Positions 1 to 5,074 of a DNA stretch of 7,037 nucleotides are shown here, piece by piece. Every line of letters begins with the position of its first letter. Within the stretch, counting starts at the first letter, position 1. The stretch spans positions 1 through 7,037 of the forward strand of contig JAFSXW010000014.1 in NCBI GenBank assembly GCA_017443885.1, written 5' to 3'. The DNA comes from Clostridia bacterium (lineage in GTDB: Bacteria > Bacillota > Clostridia > Christensenellales > UBA1242). A model generated the notes under the pieces. That model did not search any database and was not told the DNA's origin. It saw only the letters and a program-made list of their open reading frames with translations. Position numbers and translations under genes: made by a program.

Positions 1-1
1 A

Positions 2-352
2 ACCCATAATAAAAAAGTTTGCAAAGCATATAGAGAAGACCCATTTTGTAACACTGCTTTTGGTGCAACATTCTATTACGATATGATGAAAGGCACCACC
101 CCACTTTATTCTAAAAAACGCCTTGCAACAATAAACAAACAAAAACCAATTTTACTAATAGCAGGCGCAGAAGATAAGTTTAGCAAAAACGCCAAACTTG
201 TTCGAAAATTATATAAAGCATATAAGAACGCCGGCATTATAAACACAAAACTTAAAATTTACCCAGGCATGCGTCACGAAATTCATAATGAAATTAATAA
301 TGCCGAAGTTCTAACAGATATTAAAAACTTCCTTTTAGAAAACATTAAATAA
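2..352 (+). CDS. alpha/beta-hydrolase (serine aminopeptidase S33 / lysophospholipase-like), C-terminal part
   Basis: The frame is open from base 2, so this is the 3' end of a gene that starts left of the window; the ATG at 83 is internal. The 116 visible residues look like the C-terminal third of a monoacylglycerol-lipase-type hydrolase. An AYREDPF segment matches the region just before the last part of the fold. A beta strand PILLIAGAEDKFS carries the probable catalytic Asp (codon 173-175). YPGMRHEIHNE carries the probable catalytic His (codon 275-277), and a final helix ends the fold. The GxSxG nucleophile would lie outside the window. By family it should hydrolyse an ester or amide bond, probably of a lipid, in the cytoplasm. 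The substrate cannot be read from this part. The gene ends at TAA before a shared terminator. Confidence 0.8.
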   Translation, partial: THNKKVCKAYREDPFCNTAFGATFYYDMMKGTTPLYSKKRLATINKQKPILLIAGAEDKFSKNAKLVRKLYKAYKNAGIINTKLKIYPGMRHEIHNEINNAEVLTDIKNFLLENIK

Positions 353-389
353 CTTATAAACATTTTATTAAAAATTGTTAAAAAACAGC

Positions 390-424
390 AACAAAAAAGC
401 ACTCTGTTGAGTGCATTTTTTGTT
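390..424. terminator. bidirectional intrinsic terminator
   Basis: A stem GCACTC (399-404) with GAGTGC (409-414) encloses the loop TGTT. It is extended by A393-398 with T416-421 past one unpaired A415, then three more pairs (390-392 with 422-424). A and T runs lie on both sides, so it can stop the hydrolase gene from the left and the lipoprotein gene (-) from the right. Confidence 0.85.
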
Positions 425-440
425 TATTAAACTTTAAACT

Positions 441-1091
441 TTAACCAATTAAATATTCTAGCCCATCGCCGTTTGCAACCACTTTAACAAATTTGCCAAT
501 AATATCACTTTCTTTTACCCAAGTAGATGTGTCACTAGTTTGGTCCAATGAATATATTTTCTGACCCAAAGTGTTCGTGTATGGTGTTCCATCTTGATTT
601 CTCTGATAGTTAGCAAGTCCATATGTTTGATAAAGTTTATGACCTTCCCCATCATCTGCAACTGAACAAATGCTATGGGTAATGGTTGACCCATTATAGG
701 TGAATGTAATAATATCATCTTTCACTAAACTAGACTTGTCGGCAGTGGTGCTTACAGCAAACACATCATTTATTTTTAATGTTGGTTGCATACTAGCCGA
801 AAGCATATTAAAAAGTTTATAACCGCTTTTAACTGAAAATTTTGCATATAAACTATTAATATTGTCTTGGTTAACAACATCGTCTGCATTCGTCTTAAAC
901 TCAGAATCTATATACCAACCTTCAAAATTTAACACATCACTATTTTCAAATTCAGTTGGCTTTAATGGCGAAATATATCGAGTGGAATTATCAACCTTAA
1001 TTGTTACCCTTCCACTATCGCATGCAGAAAATGCAACCACTCCACAAACTATAATTGCCATACACAGCATAATGCTCAAAAATTTTTTCAT
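441..1091 (-). CDS. lipoprotein with Flg_new-type repeat and SipW-like type I signal peptidase (S26) domain
   Basis: This 216-residue protein is predicted to be exported and lipid-anchored. Residues 1-23 are a signal peptide (MKK, hydrophobic core, lipobox FSAC) with Cys24 as the lipidation site. Residues about 28-86 resemble a Listeria-Bacteroides (Flg_new, PF09479) repeat, with FEGWYIDSEF and a closing LYAKF. Residues about 92-205 resemble the SipW/ER-type signal peptidase: LSASMQPTL (nucleophile Ser100), LVKDDIITF, and ITHSI with His139 where SipW has THRI. The Asp of the family's GDN box is not there; the matching stretch reads GLAN (158-161). ESDIIGKFVKVV fits the closing strand. A normal S26 enzyme is anchored by an N-terminal membrane helix, not by a lipobox. 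Activity is therefore uncertain; it may be a binding or scaffold protein. AGGAGG lies 7 nt before the ATG. Confidence 0.75.
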   Translation of the reverse strand: MKKFLSIMLCMAIIVCGVVAFSACDSGRVTIKVDNSTRYISPLKPTEFENSDVLNFEGWYIDSEFKTNADDVVNQDNINSLYAKFSVKSGYKLFNMLSASMQPTLKINDVFAVSTTADKSSLVKDDIITFTYNGSTITHSICSVADDGEGHKLYQTYGLANYQRNQDGTPYTNTLGQKIYSLDQTSDTSTWVKESDIIGKFVKVVANGDGLEYLIG

Positions 1092-1120
1092 AATTTTCCC
1101 TCCTTTGTTTTATTTTTTAT

Positions 1121-1149
1121 ATTATAACACAAAATATGGTTATGTGCAA
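1121..1149 (-). promoter_or_regulatory. promoter of the signal-peptidase-like lipoprotein
   Basis: On the minus strand there is a perfect -10 TATAAT (1121-1126). A weak -35 TTGCAC (1144-1149) lies 17 bp upstream of it. Operator site 1 (1134-1154) covers the spacer and the -35, so a bound repressor would block polymerase. Confidence 0.65.
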
Positions 1150-1154
1150 CCATA
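1134..1154 (+). promoter_or_regulatory. putative XRE operator, site 1
   Basis: This 21-bp site starts ATATGGTTATGTGCAACC. It contains a dyad ATATGGTT (1134-1141), N6, AACCATAT (1148-1155). It matches site 2 (1179-1199, minus) at 19 of 21 positions. It sits inside the lipoprotein promoter. That it is bound by the adjacent XRE protein is inferred from its position and symmetry. Confidence 0.6.
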
Positions 1155-1178
1155 TTTTTATTTTTTATTTATTTATCC

Positions 1179-1199
1179 TATTGTTACACATAACCATAT
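1179..1199 (-). promoter_or_regulatory. putative XRE operator, site 2
   Basis: Read on the minus strand this starts ATATGGTTATGTGTAAC and differs from site 1 at two positions. CACATAACCATAT (1187-1199) is the exact reverse complement of 1134-1146. The site ends directly against the GGAG ribosome site (1200-1203) of the XRE gene. A bound protein would probably block that gene's own transcription or early elongation, which suggests autoregulation. I could not pick a convincing promoter for the XRE gene itself. Confidence 0.55.
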
Positions 1200-1210
1200 G
1201 GAGATTGTTT

Positions 1211-1456
1211 ATGATAAATAATGTAAATCACGCTTTGGCACTTAGGATAAATGAACTTTTAAAACAAAAAAAGATGACGAGATATCGCCTAGCCATGAAT
1301 AGTGGAGTTAATCATTCAACCCTTAAAAATATCATTCATGAAACCATAAAAGATAACTTGCTTTCAACCACCATTTTAATAGCCCGTGGATTTGACATGA
1401 GTGTTAGTGAATTTTTAAACAGCCCACTTTTTAGTGAAGACAATTTAAATATTTAA
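1211..1456 (+). CDS. small XRE-family (Cro/C1-type HTH) transcriptional regulator
   Basis: The protein has 81 residues and is almost entirely one helix-turn-helix domain. The order is helix 1 ALRINELLKQKK (10-21), helix 2 RYRLAMNSG (25-32), recognition helix NHSTLKNIIH (34-43), then helices 4-5 ending in the FDMSVSEFL segment (61-69) typical of Cro/C1 proteins. The ATG at 1211 was chosen because GGAG (1200-1203) lies 7 nt upstream and the HTH begins shortly after. An in-frame ATG at 1136 would add 25 hydrophobic, non-HTH residues that overlap the operator region. No ligand or dimer domain is present beyond the HTH. Divergent placement from the signal-peptidase-like lipoprotein, with two matching operators between, suggests that it represses both. 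Confidence 0.85.
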   Translation: MINNVNHALALRINELLKQKKMTRYRLAMNSGVNHSTLKNIIHETIKDNLLSTTILIARGFDMSVSEFLNSPLFSEDNLNI

Positions 1457-1478
1457 ATAATCTTATTTCCTTCACATT

Positions 1479-1606
1479 AAAAACCTTTAAATTGTAGTAA
1501 ATAAGAAAGAAAAAAGAACTTGATACTAGATAAGCGTACTCATTGTACGTGCATCTAGTTCAAGTTCGAGTTTTCTGCACTTAGTTGCTGAAATTTAAAG
1601 GTTTTT
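1479..1606. repeat. 128-nt long imperfect foldback (possible structured RNA, MITE-like element or composite terminator)
   Basis: The outer arms are a perfect 15-bp inverted repeat, 1479-1493 with 1592-1606 (AAAAACCTTTAAATT). Pairing then continues inward: 1495-1500 with 1585-1590, 1502-1505 with 1580-1583, 1508-1513 with 1571-1576, GAACTTGA 1516-1523 with 1560-1567, ACTAGAT 1525-1531 with 1553-1559, and GCGTAC 1534-1539 with 1545-1550. The loop is TCATT. That is about 52 pairs (a few G-U) in 128 nt, with only small internal loops and one bulged T1524. It fills the gap between converging genes and ends 1 nt from the stop of the minus-strand gene. The outer GG-TTTTT on either strand could end transcription, but ordinary terminators are far shorter. 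No target-site duplication and no ORF are seen. Confidence 0.8.
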
Positions 1607-1607
1607 G

Positions 1608-2036
1608 TTATCTTAAAATTATCGTCGTGCTGGTTGGGCAAATCTCATCGCCTTCTGCTAAAACAATTTCTTGCCCGTGCTGATAGCTCTTCACAAAGTT
1701 CCCAATTCTAATGTTGAATTCGGCTTCGTTTTCATAGGCAGAAAGCACGGTGTATTTGCCAGGTTTTATCTGGCTTTTTTTGCCAACTATCACCATTTTC
1801 CTTGGTTGCAAAATTATATCTTCCTTCACATAGCTAATTTTGTTTTCGCCATTTTCGTCTTTAATATCGTCATTTGGGGTGTATCTAACATCGCCCTTTA
1901 TTTCCACTGGGTTTGCCTTAACTGGTTTTGGCTCTTTTTTTCTTTTTATTGCACCACGAATAGTTGCAACAATTGCAAGAACAACAACCAAAGCAAAAAT
2001 CCCAAGTAATGCATATTGAACAATCTGTAAAACCAT
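1608..2036 (-). CDS. single-pass membrane protein with C-terminal beta-rich domain, unrecognised family
   Basis: This 142-residue protein has no family I recognise. Residues 4-27 form one hydrophobic helix, followed at once by a basic stretch (RGAIKRKKEPKPVK, 27-40). By the positive-inside rule the C-terminal part is cytoplasmic. Residues about 41-75 are a polar linker. Residues about 77-142 look like a compact beta domain: RKMVIVGKK, IKPGKYTVLSA, AEFNIRIGNF, a turn YQHGQEIVLAEGDEI, and a last strand TTIILR. The IKPGKYTV and LAEGDEI parts recall small beta-sandwich domains of Gram-positive membrane-associated proteins, but no function follows from that. AAGAGGG (2044-2050) lies 7 nt before the ATG. 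It is a single-gene unit with its own promoter, between the foldback and the tRNA terminator. Confidence 0.75.
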   Translation of the reverse strand: MVLQIVQYALLGIFALVVVLAIVATIRGAIKRKKEPKPVKANPVEIKGDVRYTPNDDIKDENGENKISYVKEDIILQPRKMVIVGKKSQIKPGKYTVLSAYENEAEFNIRIGNFVKSYQHGQEIVLAEGDEICPTSTTIILR

Positions 2037-2056
2037 AAAAATTCCCTCTTATTATT

Positions 2057-2085
2057 ATTCTACCACAGATATAAAATTTTCACAA
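2057..2085 (-). promoter_or_regulatory. promoter of the single-pass membrane protein gene
   Basis: Minus strand: -35 TTGTGA (2080-2085), 17-bp spacer, -10 TAGAAT (2057-2062). The transcript leader would be short, since the ribosome site begins at about 2050. Confidence 0.5.
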
Positions 2086-2100
2086 CTATTTTTATAAAAA

Positions 2101-2128
2101 CAAAAAAAGCCTTAAAATAAGGCTTTTA
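2101..2128 (-). terminator. intrinsic terminator of the tRNA operon
   Basis: A 10-bp stem (2105-2114 with 2118-2127, core AGCCTTA/TAAGGCT) has a 3-nt loop. On the minus strand it is followed by a T run (complement of 2102-2108). It starts a few bases after the CCA end of tRNA-Glu. Confidence 0.85.
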
Positions 2129-2131
2129 TTT

Positions 2132-2206
2132 TGGTGACCCCTAGCAGAGTTGAACTGCTCACTCCGCCGTGAAAGGGCGATGTCTTAACCGATTGACCAA
2201 GGGGCC
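2132..2206 (-). tRNA. tRNA-Glu (UUC)
   Basis: This is a 75-nt cloverleaf with encoded CCA. The acceptor GGCCCCT pairs with AGGGGTC (one G-U at 2-71). The anticodon loop CTTTCAC gives anticodon TTC, on the stem TCGCC/GGCGG. The T arm is AGCAG-TTCAACT-CTGCT. It decodes GAA and GAG. It is the second gene of the tRNA pair, 6 nt after tRNA-Met. Confidence 0.95.
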
Positions 2207-2212
2207 AAAATA

Positions 2213-2289
2213 TGGTAGCGGCTGACGGGCTTGAACCATCGACCTACTGGGTATGAACCAGTCGCTCTAGCCAGCTGAGCTAAGCCGCC
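2213..2289 (-). tRNA. tRNA-Met (CAU), elongator
   Basis: This is a 77-nt cloverleaf with encoded CCA. The acceptor GGCGGCT pairs with AGCCGCT, with G1-U72. The anticodon loop TTCATAC gives CAT, on the stem ACTGG/CCAGT. The 5' half TAGCTCAGCTGGCTAGAGCG is what bacillary elongator tRNA-Met shows. It lacks the unpaired C1-A72 of an initiator, and its acceptor does not look like the tRNA-Ile that also carries a CAT anticodon. Confidence 0.93.
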
Positions 2290-2308
2290 AAACACATAAT
2301 GCTTTATT

Positions 2309-2337
2309 ATTTTAAACTAAAAAAGGCGTATTGTCAA
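2309..2337 (-). promoter_or_regulatory. strong promoter of the tRNA-Met/tRNA-Glu operon
   Basis: Minus strand: perfect -35 TTGACA (2332-2337), 17-bp spacer, -10 TAAAAT (2309-2314). It lies about 20 bp upstream of tRNA-Met, as expected for a stable-RNA promoter. Confidence 0.85.
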
Positions 2338-2391
2338 CACTTTTTTACATTTTTTACAATATCTTTTTTAACTTTTTAAGTAGCAGTATTT

Positions 2392-2420
2392 TTCACATTA
2401 AAACGCAAAAGAATCATAAA
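2392..2420 (+). promoter_or_regulatory. probable promoter of the DUF11 protein
   Basis: TTCACA (2392-2397), 17-bp spacer, CATAAA (2415-2420, continuing AT). As a sigma-A promoter it matches 5/6 and 4/6. The CATAAAAT box also resembles the CATA-type -10 of the sporulation sigma factors E, K and G, so the sigma class is open. Confidence 0.45.
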
Positions 2421-2426
2421 ATGTAG

Positions 2427-2466
2427 TGTGCCAATAAAAAATATGGAATGCCTTAATTTTGGCACA
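2427..2466 (+). promoter_or_regulatory. inverted repeat in the DUF11 leader
   Basis: TGTGCCAA (2427-2434) and TTGGCACA (2459-2466) are perfect 8-bp complements, 24 nt apart. They lie between the likely promoter and the AGGAGG ribosome site (2478-2483). It could be a leader hairpin that stabilises the mRNA, or an operator. Nothing here tells which. Confidence 0.45.
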
Positions 2467-2494
2467 AAAATTTTACAAGGAGGATAAAAACACA

Positions 2495-3355
2495 ATGGCA
2501 ATTATTAGCAATCAAGGAAGTATAGCATATTCTTTTAGTGGTTCCACCACTAGAGAAACAGCGCAAAGCAATGTTGCAAACATAAACCTAGCCGAAGAAT
2601 TTAATTTAGTTATAGATAAATTTGCAGTTAACGAAAACTTTCTTCCAGGCGAAAACATAACATATCAATTGGCAATTTCAAACACGGGCACTGGAATTTT
2701 ATATAATGTGACCCTTGCTGATGATTTAGGAACAAATGATTATTTAACATTTGCTCCTGGCAGTGCATATTTAATAACAGAAGAAGAAAGAATTAGCATT
2801 TCTCCCGACACAACTGACCCACTAACATTTATTTTACCTAGCCCTCTTACTAGTGGTGAAACGGCTTATTTAACATATATTGCAACAGTAAGTGAAAGCA
2901 TAAGTCCTAGCGTTACTTCAATAACAAACACCATTTATGGCACTGCTAATGGCGGAAGTGCAACTGGAGTGGAAGTTTCTGCTAATGCAAGTGCAACTAT
3001 CACTGCTAAGGAGTTTGCAAATGTTATGGTTACAAAATCTGCAAGCGAAAATGATGTTAATGTTGGTGAATCTTTTTCATACACATTCACTCTAACTAAT
3101 AGTGGGAACACCGATGCAAATGATGTTAGCCTAACCGATGCCCTTCCAGAAAACTTTGTTATCACTTCTATCACAAGCACAACTGATGATGTTGTAACCA
3201 ACTGGACAACTTCTGATTATAGCCTAGACACTTCAACCAACACCCTTTCTCTTCCAAGCGAAACCACCGCACAAGAATTAATTGTTCCAGCATCTACAGA
3301 TGGAACAGTTGGAGAAACAACAATAACAATCACTGGTTATATTAGTGCTCAGTAA
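2495..3355 (+). CDS. DUF11-repeat protein without signal peptide
   Basis: This 286-residue protein starts MAIISNQGSIAYSF. The ATG at 2495 was chosen because AGGAGG (2478-2483) lies 11 nt upstream; an in-frame ATG at 2459 lies before that site. Two DUF11 (PF01345/TIGR01451-like) beta-sandwich repeats are seen. Repeat 1 is about 36-165, with FLPGENITYQLAISNTGTG, YNVTLADDLG and ITNTIYG. Repeat 2 is about 173-286, with VNVGESFSYTFTLTNSGN and VSLTDALPENF. The protein is Thr/Ser-rich, has one Trp and no Cys. Such repeats are usual in cell-surface or spore-surface proteins, but there is no signal peptide, membrane helix or LPXTG motif. It may act inside the mother cell or leave the cell by lysis or another route; this is inference. 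It stands alone, with a terminator right after it. Confidence 0.85.
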   Translation: MAIISNQGSIAYSFSGSTTRETAQSNVANINLAEEFNLVIDKFAVNENFLPGENITYQLAISNTGTGILYNVTLADDLGTNDYLTFAPGSAYLITEEERISISPDTTDPLTFILPSPLTSGETAYLTYIATVSESISPSVTSITNTIYGTANGGSATGVEVSANASATITAKEFANVMVTKSASENDVNVGESFSYTFTLTNSGNTDANDVSLTDALPENFVITSITSTTDDVVTNWTTSDYSLDTSTNTLSLPSETTAQELIVPASTDGTVGETTITITGYISAQ

Positions 3356-3370
3356 TAAAAAATAAAACAC

Positions 3371-3400
3371 AAAAACCACGACATTTTTGCCGTGGTTTTT
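3371..3400. terminator. bidirectional intrinsic terminator
   Basis: A perfect 10-bp stem AAAAACCACG (3371-3380) with CGTGGTTTTT (3391-3400) encloses a 10-nt loop. T-rich sequence follows on the plus strand, and a GGTTTTTGTG run on the minus. It lies 15 nt after the DUF11 stop and 64 nt after the DUF1846 stop, between converging genes. Confidence 0.85.
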
Positions 3401-3464
3401 ATATGTTTTTTGTGTTTTTTATGCACTTTTGATGTAAAAAATAACAAATTTTGCGTTTTTTTAT

Positions 3465-4949
3465 TTACGCCTTATATAAATTAGATGATGCAAATTTTGC
3501 TTCACTTGTTATTCTTACCCCTAATTCTTTTAGTGTTTGCTCTTCATTTTTATCTAAAATACAAGTTGAATGTGCTTCACAATTTTTAAGTCTAGGCAAT
3601 TTTTCTAGTGCAAGTTTTGCAATTGGATTAACAGACGAACTCACTGCAAGAGCAAGCAACGCATCTTTTAAATTTAGTTGCCCAAAAGCAGAATTAAAAG
3701 CTCTTTCTTTTAAATTCTTAACAGGAAGCAATATATTCTGAGGAATAAGCTCTAATTTATCATCAATTTCTGCCAGCGATTTTAATGCATTCAAAACCAC
3801 TGATGCTCCACTAGTTAGCAGTGCTTTTTGCTTTCCGTAAACTATTGTGCCATTATCTAGTTCAAGGCAAATTAATTGTGTTTTTGTTTCAGCATATTTT
3901 TCTCTTGCAGATTTCACAACTGCCCTATCTAAAACACTAATACCCATGTGGCTCATTAGCATCTCTATTCTTGTGGAAACATCTTCACTAGCTGTTCCGT
4001 TTTTATAATCAACTTTTGCCTTTTGATATCTTCTTATAATTTCGTTTTTGGCAGCCTCACTAACCACTTTATCATCAGTGATGGCGAAACCAGCCATATT
4101 CACACCCATATCTGTTGGCGACATATAAAATTTCGAATTGCCAGTGATTTTAGTTAAAATATTTTGAAGCACCGGAAAGCACTCTAAATCTCTATTATAA
4201 TTAACGGCAATTTTACCATAGGCTTCTAGGTGGAAACTATCTATCATATTAATATCTTTTAAATCTGCAGTTGCCGCTTCATAGGCAATATTTACTGGGT
4301 GCTTCAAATCTAAATTCCAAATTGGAAAAGTTTCAAATTTAGCATAGCCCGCTTTAATGCCACGCTTATTTTCATGATAAAGTTGACTAAGGCAAGTGGC
4401 AAGTTTTCCACTTCCTGGTCCTGGCGCCGTAACAATAACCACAGGTTTAGTAGTTTCAATGTATGGATTTGCCCCATACCCTTCGTCACTAACTATGGTT
4501 GCAATATCATTAGGATACCCTTTAGTTGGAGTGTGAATATAAACCTTTTCTCCCATTCTTTCTAGTTTTTCTGCAAAAGCTTTAGCTCTTGGTTGACCTT
4601 TATAAAGAGTTATCACAATAGAAGAAACATTTAAACCAACATTTCTTAAACTATCTATTTGCCTTAAAAGGTCATCATCATAGGTTATGCTAAAATCGGC
4701 ACGCACTTTATGATTTTCAATATCATTACTGCTTATAACAAAAACAATTTCACATTTATCTTTAAGCGACTGCAACACTTTAATTTTTGCATCTGGCAAA
4801 AATCCAGGAAGAACCCTTGAAGCATGCATATCGTCAAAAATTTTTCCACCAACTTCCATGTAAAGTTTTCCTGAAAACTTTTTACTACGCCCTAGTATTG
4901 CTTTTGTTTGAAGCGCTATATACTTATCATTATCAAAACCTATTTTCAT
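3465..4949 (-). CDS. DUF1846 (UPF0371) family protein
   Basis: The 494 residues match the usual length of about 500 for DUF1846 (PF08903) and look complete. The N-terminus MKIGFDNDKYIALQTKAIL, with KLYMEVGGKIFDDMHASRVLPGF (28-50), is the family's opening. A VIVTAPGPGSGKLATCLSQLYHE block (171-192) carries a P-loop-like GPGSGK (177-182). It is followed by AKFETFPIWNLDLKHPVNIAYEAATADL (203-230) and FYMSPTDMGVNMAGF (274-288), also typical. The protein is cytoplasmic, with no signal peptide or membrane segment. The family has solved structures, but I know of no settled biochemical role, so none is given; the P-loop suggests nucleotide or phosphate binding. AAGGGG (4960-4965) lies 10 nt before the ATG. 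It is a single-gene unit. Confidence 0.9.
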   Translation of the reverse strand: MKIGFDNDKYIALQTKAILGRSKKFSGKLYMEVGGKIFDDMHASRVLPGFLPDAKIKVLQSLKDKCEIVFVISSNDIENHKVRADFSITYDDDLLRQIDSLRNVGLNVSSIVITLYKGQPRAKAFAEKLERMGEKVYIHTPTKGYPNDIATIVSDEGYGANPYIETTKPVVIVTAPGPGSGKLATCLSQLYHENKRGIKAGYAKFETFPIWNLDLKHPVNIAYEAATADLKDINMIDSFHLEAYGKIAVNYNRDLECFPVLQNILTKITGNSKFYMSPTDMGVNMAGFAITDDKVVSEAAKNEIIRRYQKAKVDYKNGTASEDVSTRIEMLMSHMGISVLDRAVVKSAREKYAETKTQLICLELDNGTIVYGKQKALLTSGASVVLNALKSLAEIDDKLELIPQNILLPVKNLKERAFNSAFGQLNLKDALLALAVSSSVNPIAKLALEKLPRLKNCEAHSTCILDKNEEQTLKELGVRITSEAKFASSNLYKA

Positions 4950-4982
4950 AAACCCTGCACCCCTTAAAATAAATCTAATTTA

Positions 4983-5011
4983 AGTTTAAAAACTAGCAAA
5001 TAGTTTGTCAA
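4983..5011 (-). promoter_or_regulatory. promoter of the DUF1846 gene
   Basis: Minus strand: perfect -35 TTGACA (5006-5011), 17-bp spacer, -10 TAAACT (4983-4988, 4/6). The ATG is about 34 bp downstream of the -10. On the plus strand the same bases read TTGTCA (5005-5010), a possible -35 for the divergent lipoprotein, but no good -10 follows at 16-18 bp. Confidence 0.65.
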
Positions 5012-5074
5012 ATAATTCCACATTTAAAAAATAAATTTTGTGTAAATTAAACAAACAAAGGAAATACTTATTTT

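Noticed and set aside
83..352. Complete 89-residue protein from ATG 83
   Set aside because: The frame is open to the window edge and the upstream codons (AYREDPF region) belong to the hydrolase fold, so the ATG is internal.
1136..1210. N-terminal extension of the XRE protein from ATG 1136 (25 hydrophobic residues, could look like a membrane segment)
   Set aside because: It has no ribosome site, runs through both operators, and the HTH starts cleanly after ATG 1211, which has GGAG 7 nt upstream.
862..1221. Open frame of 119 codons on the plus strand
   Set aside because: It lies mostly antisense to the lipoprotein gene, has no ribosome site and has low-complexity aromatic content; it is a shadow.
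1479..1606. Insertion sequence or retron reading of the foldback
   Set aside because: No transposase or reverse transcriptase gene is nearby, no flanking target-site duplication is seen, and the element is non-coding. A MITE-like origin stays possible but is unproven.
1671..2009. Open frame of 112 codons on the plus strand
   Set aside because: It is antisense to the membrane protein gene and has no ribosome site or protein-like pattern.
2213..2289. Initiator tRNA-fMet or CAU-bearing tRNA-Ile
   Set aside because: The acceptor has G1-U72 instead of the C1-A72 mismatch, the anticodon stem is ACTGG/CCAGT, and the 5' half matches elongator tRNA-Met.
2935..3201. Open frame of 88 codons on the minus strand inside the DUF11 gene
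   Set aside because: It is the complement of repetitive Thr/Ser/Ala codons, with no ribosome site; a shadow.
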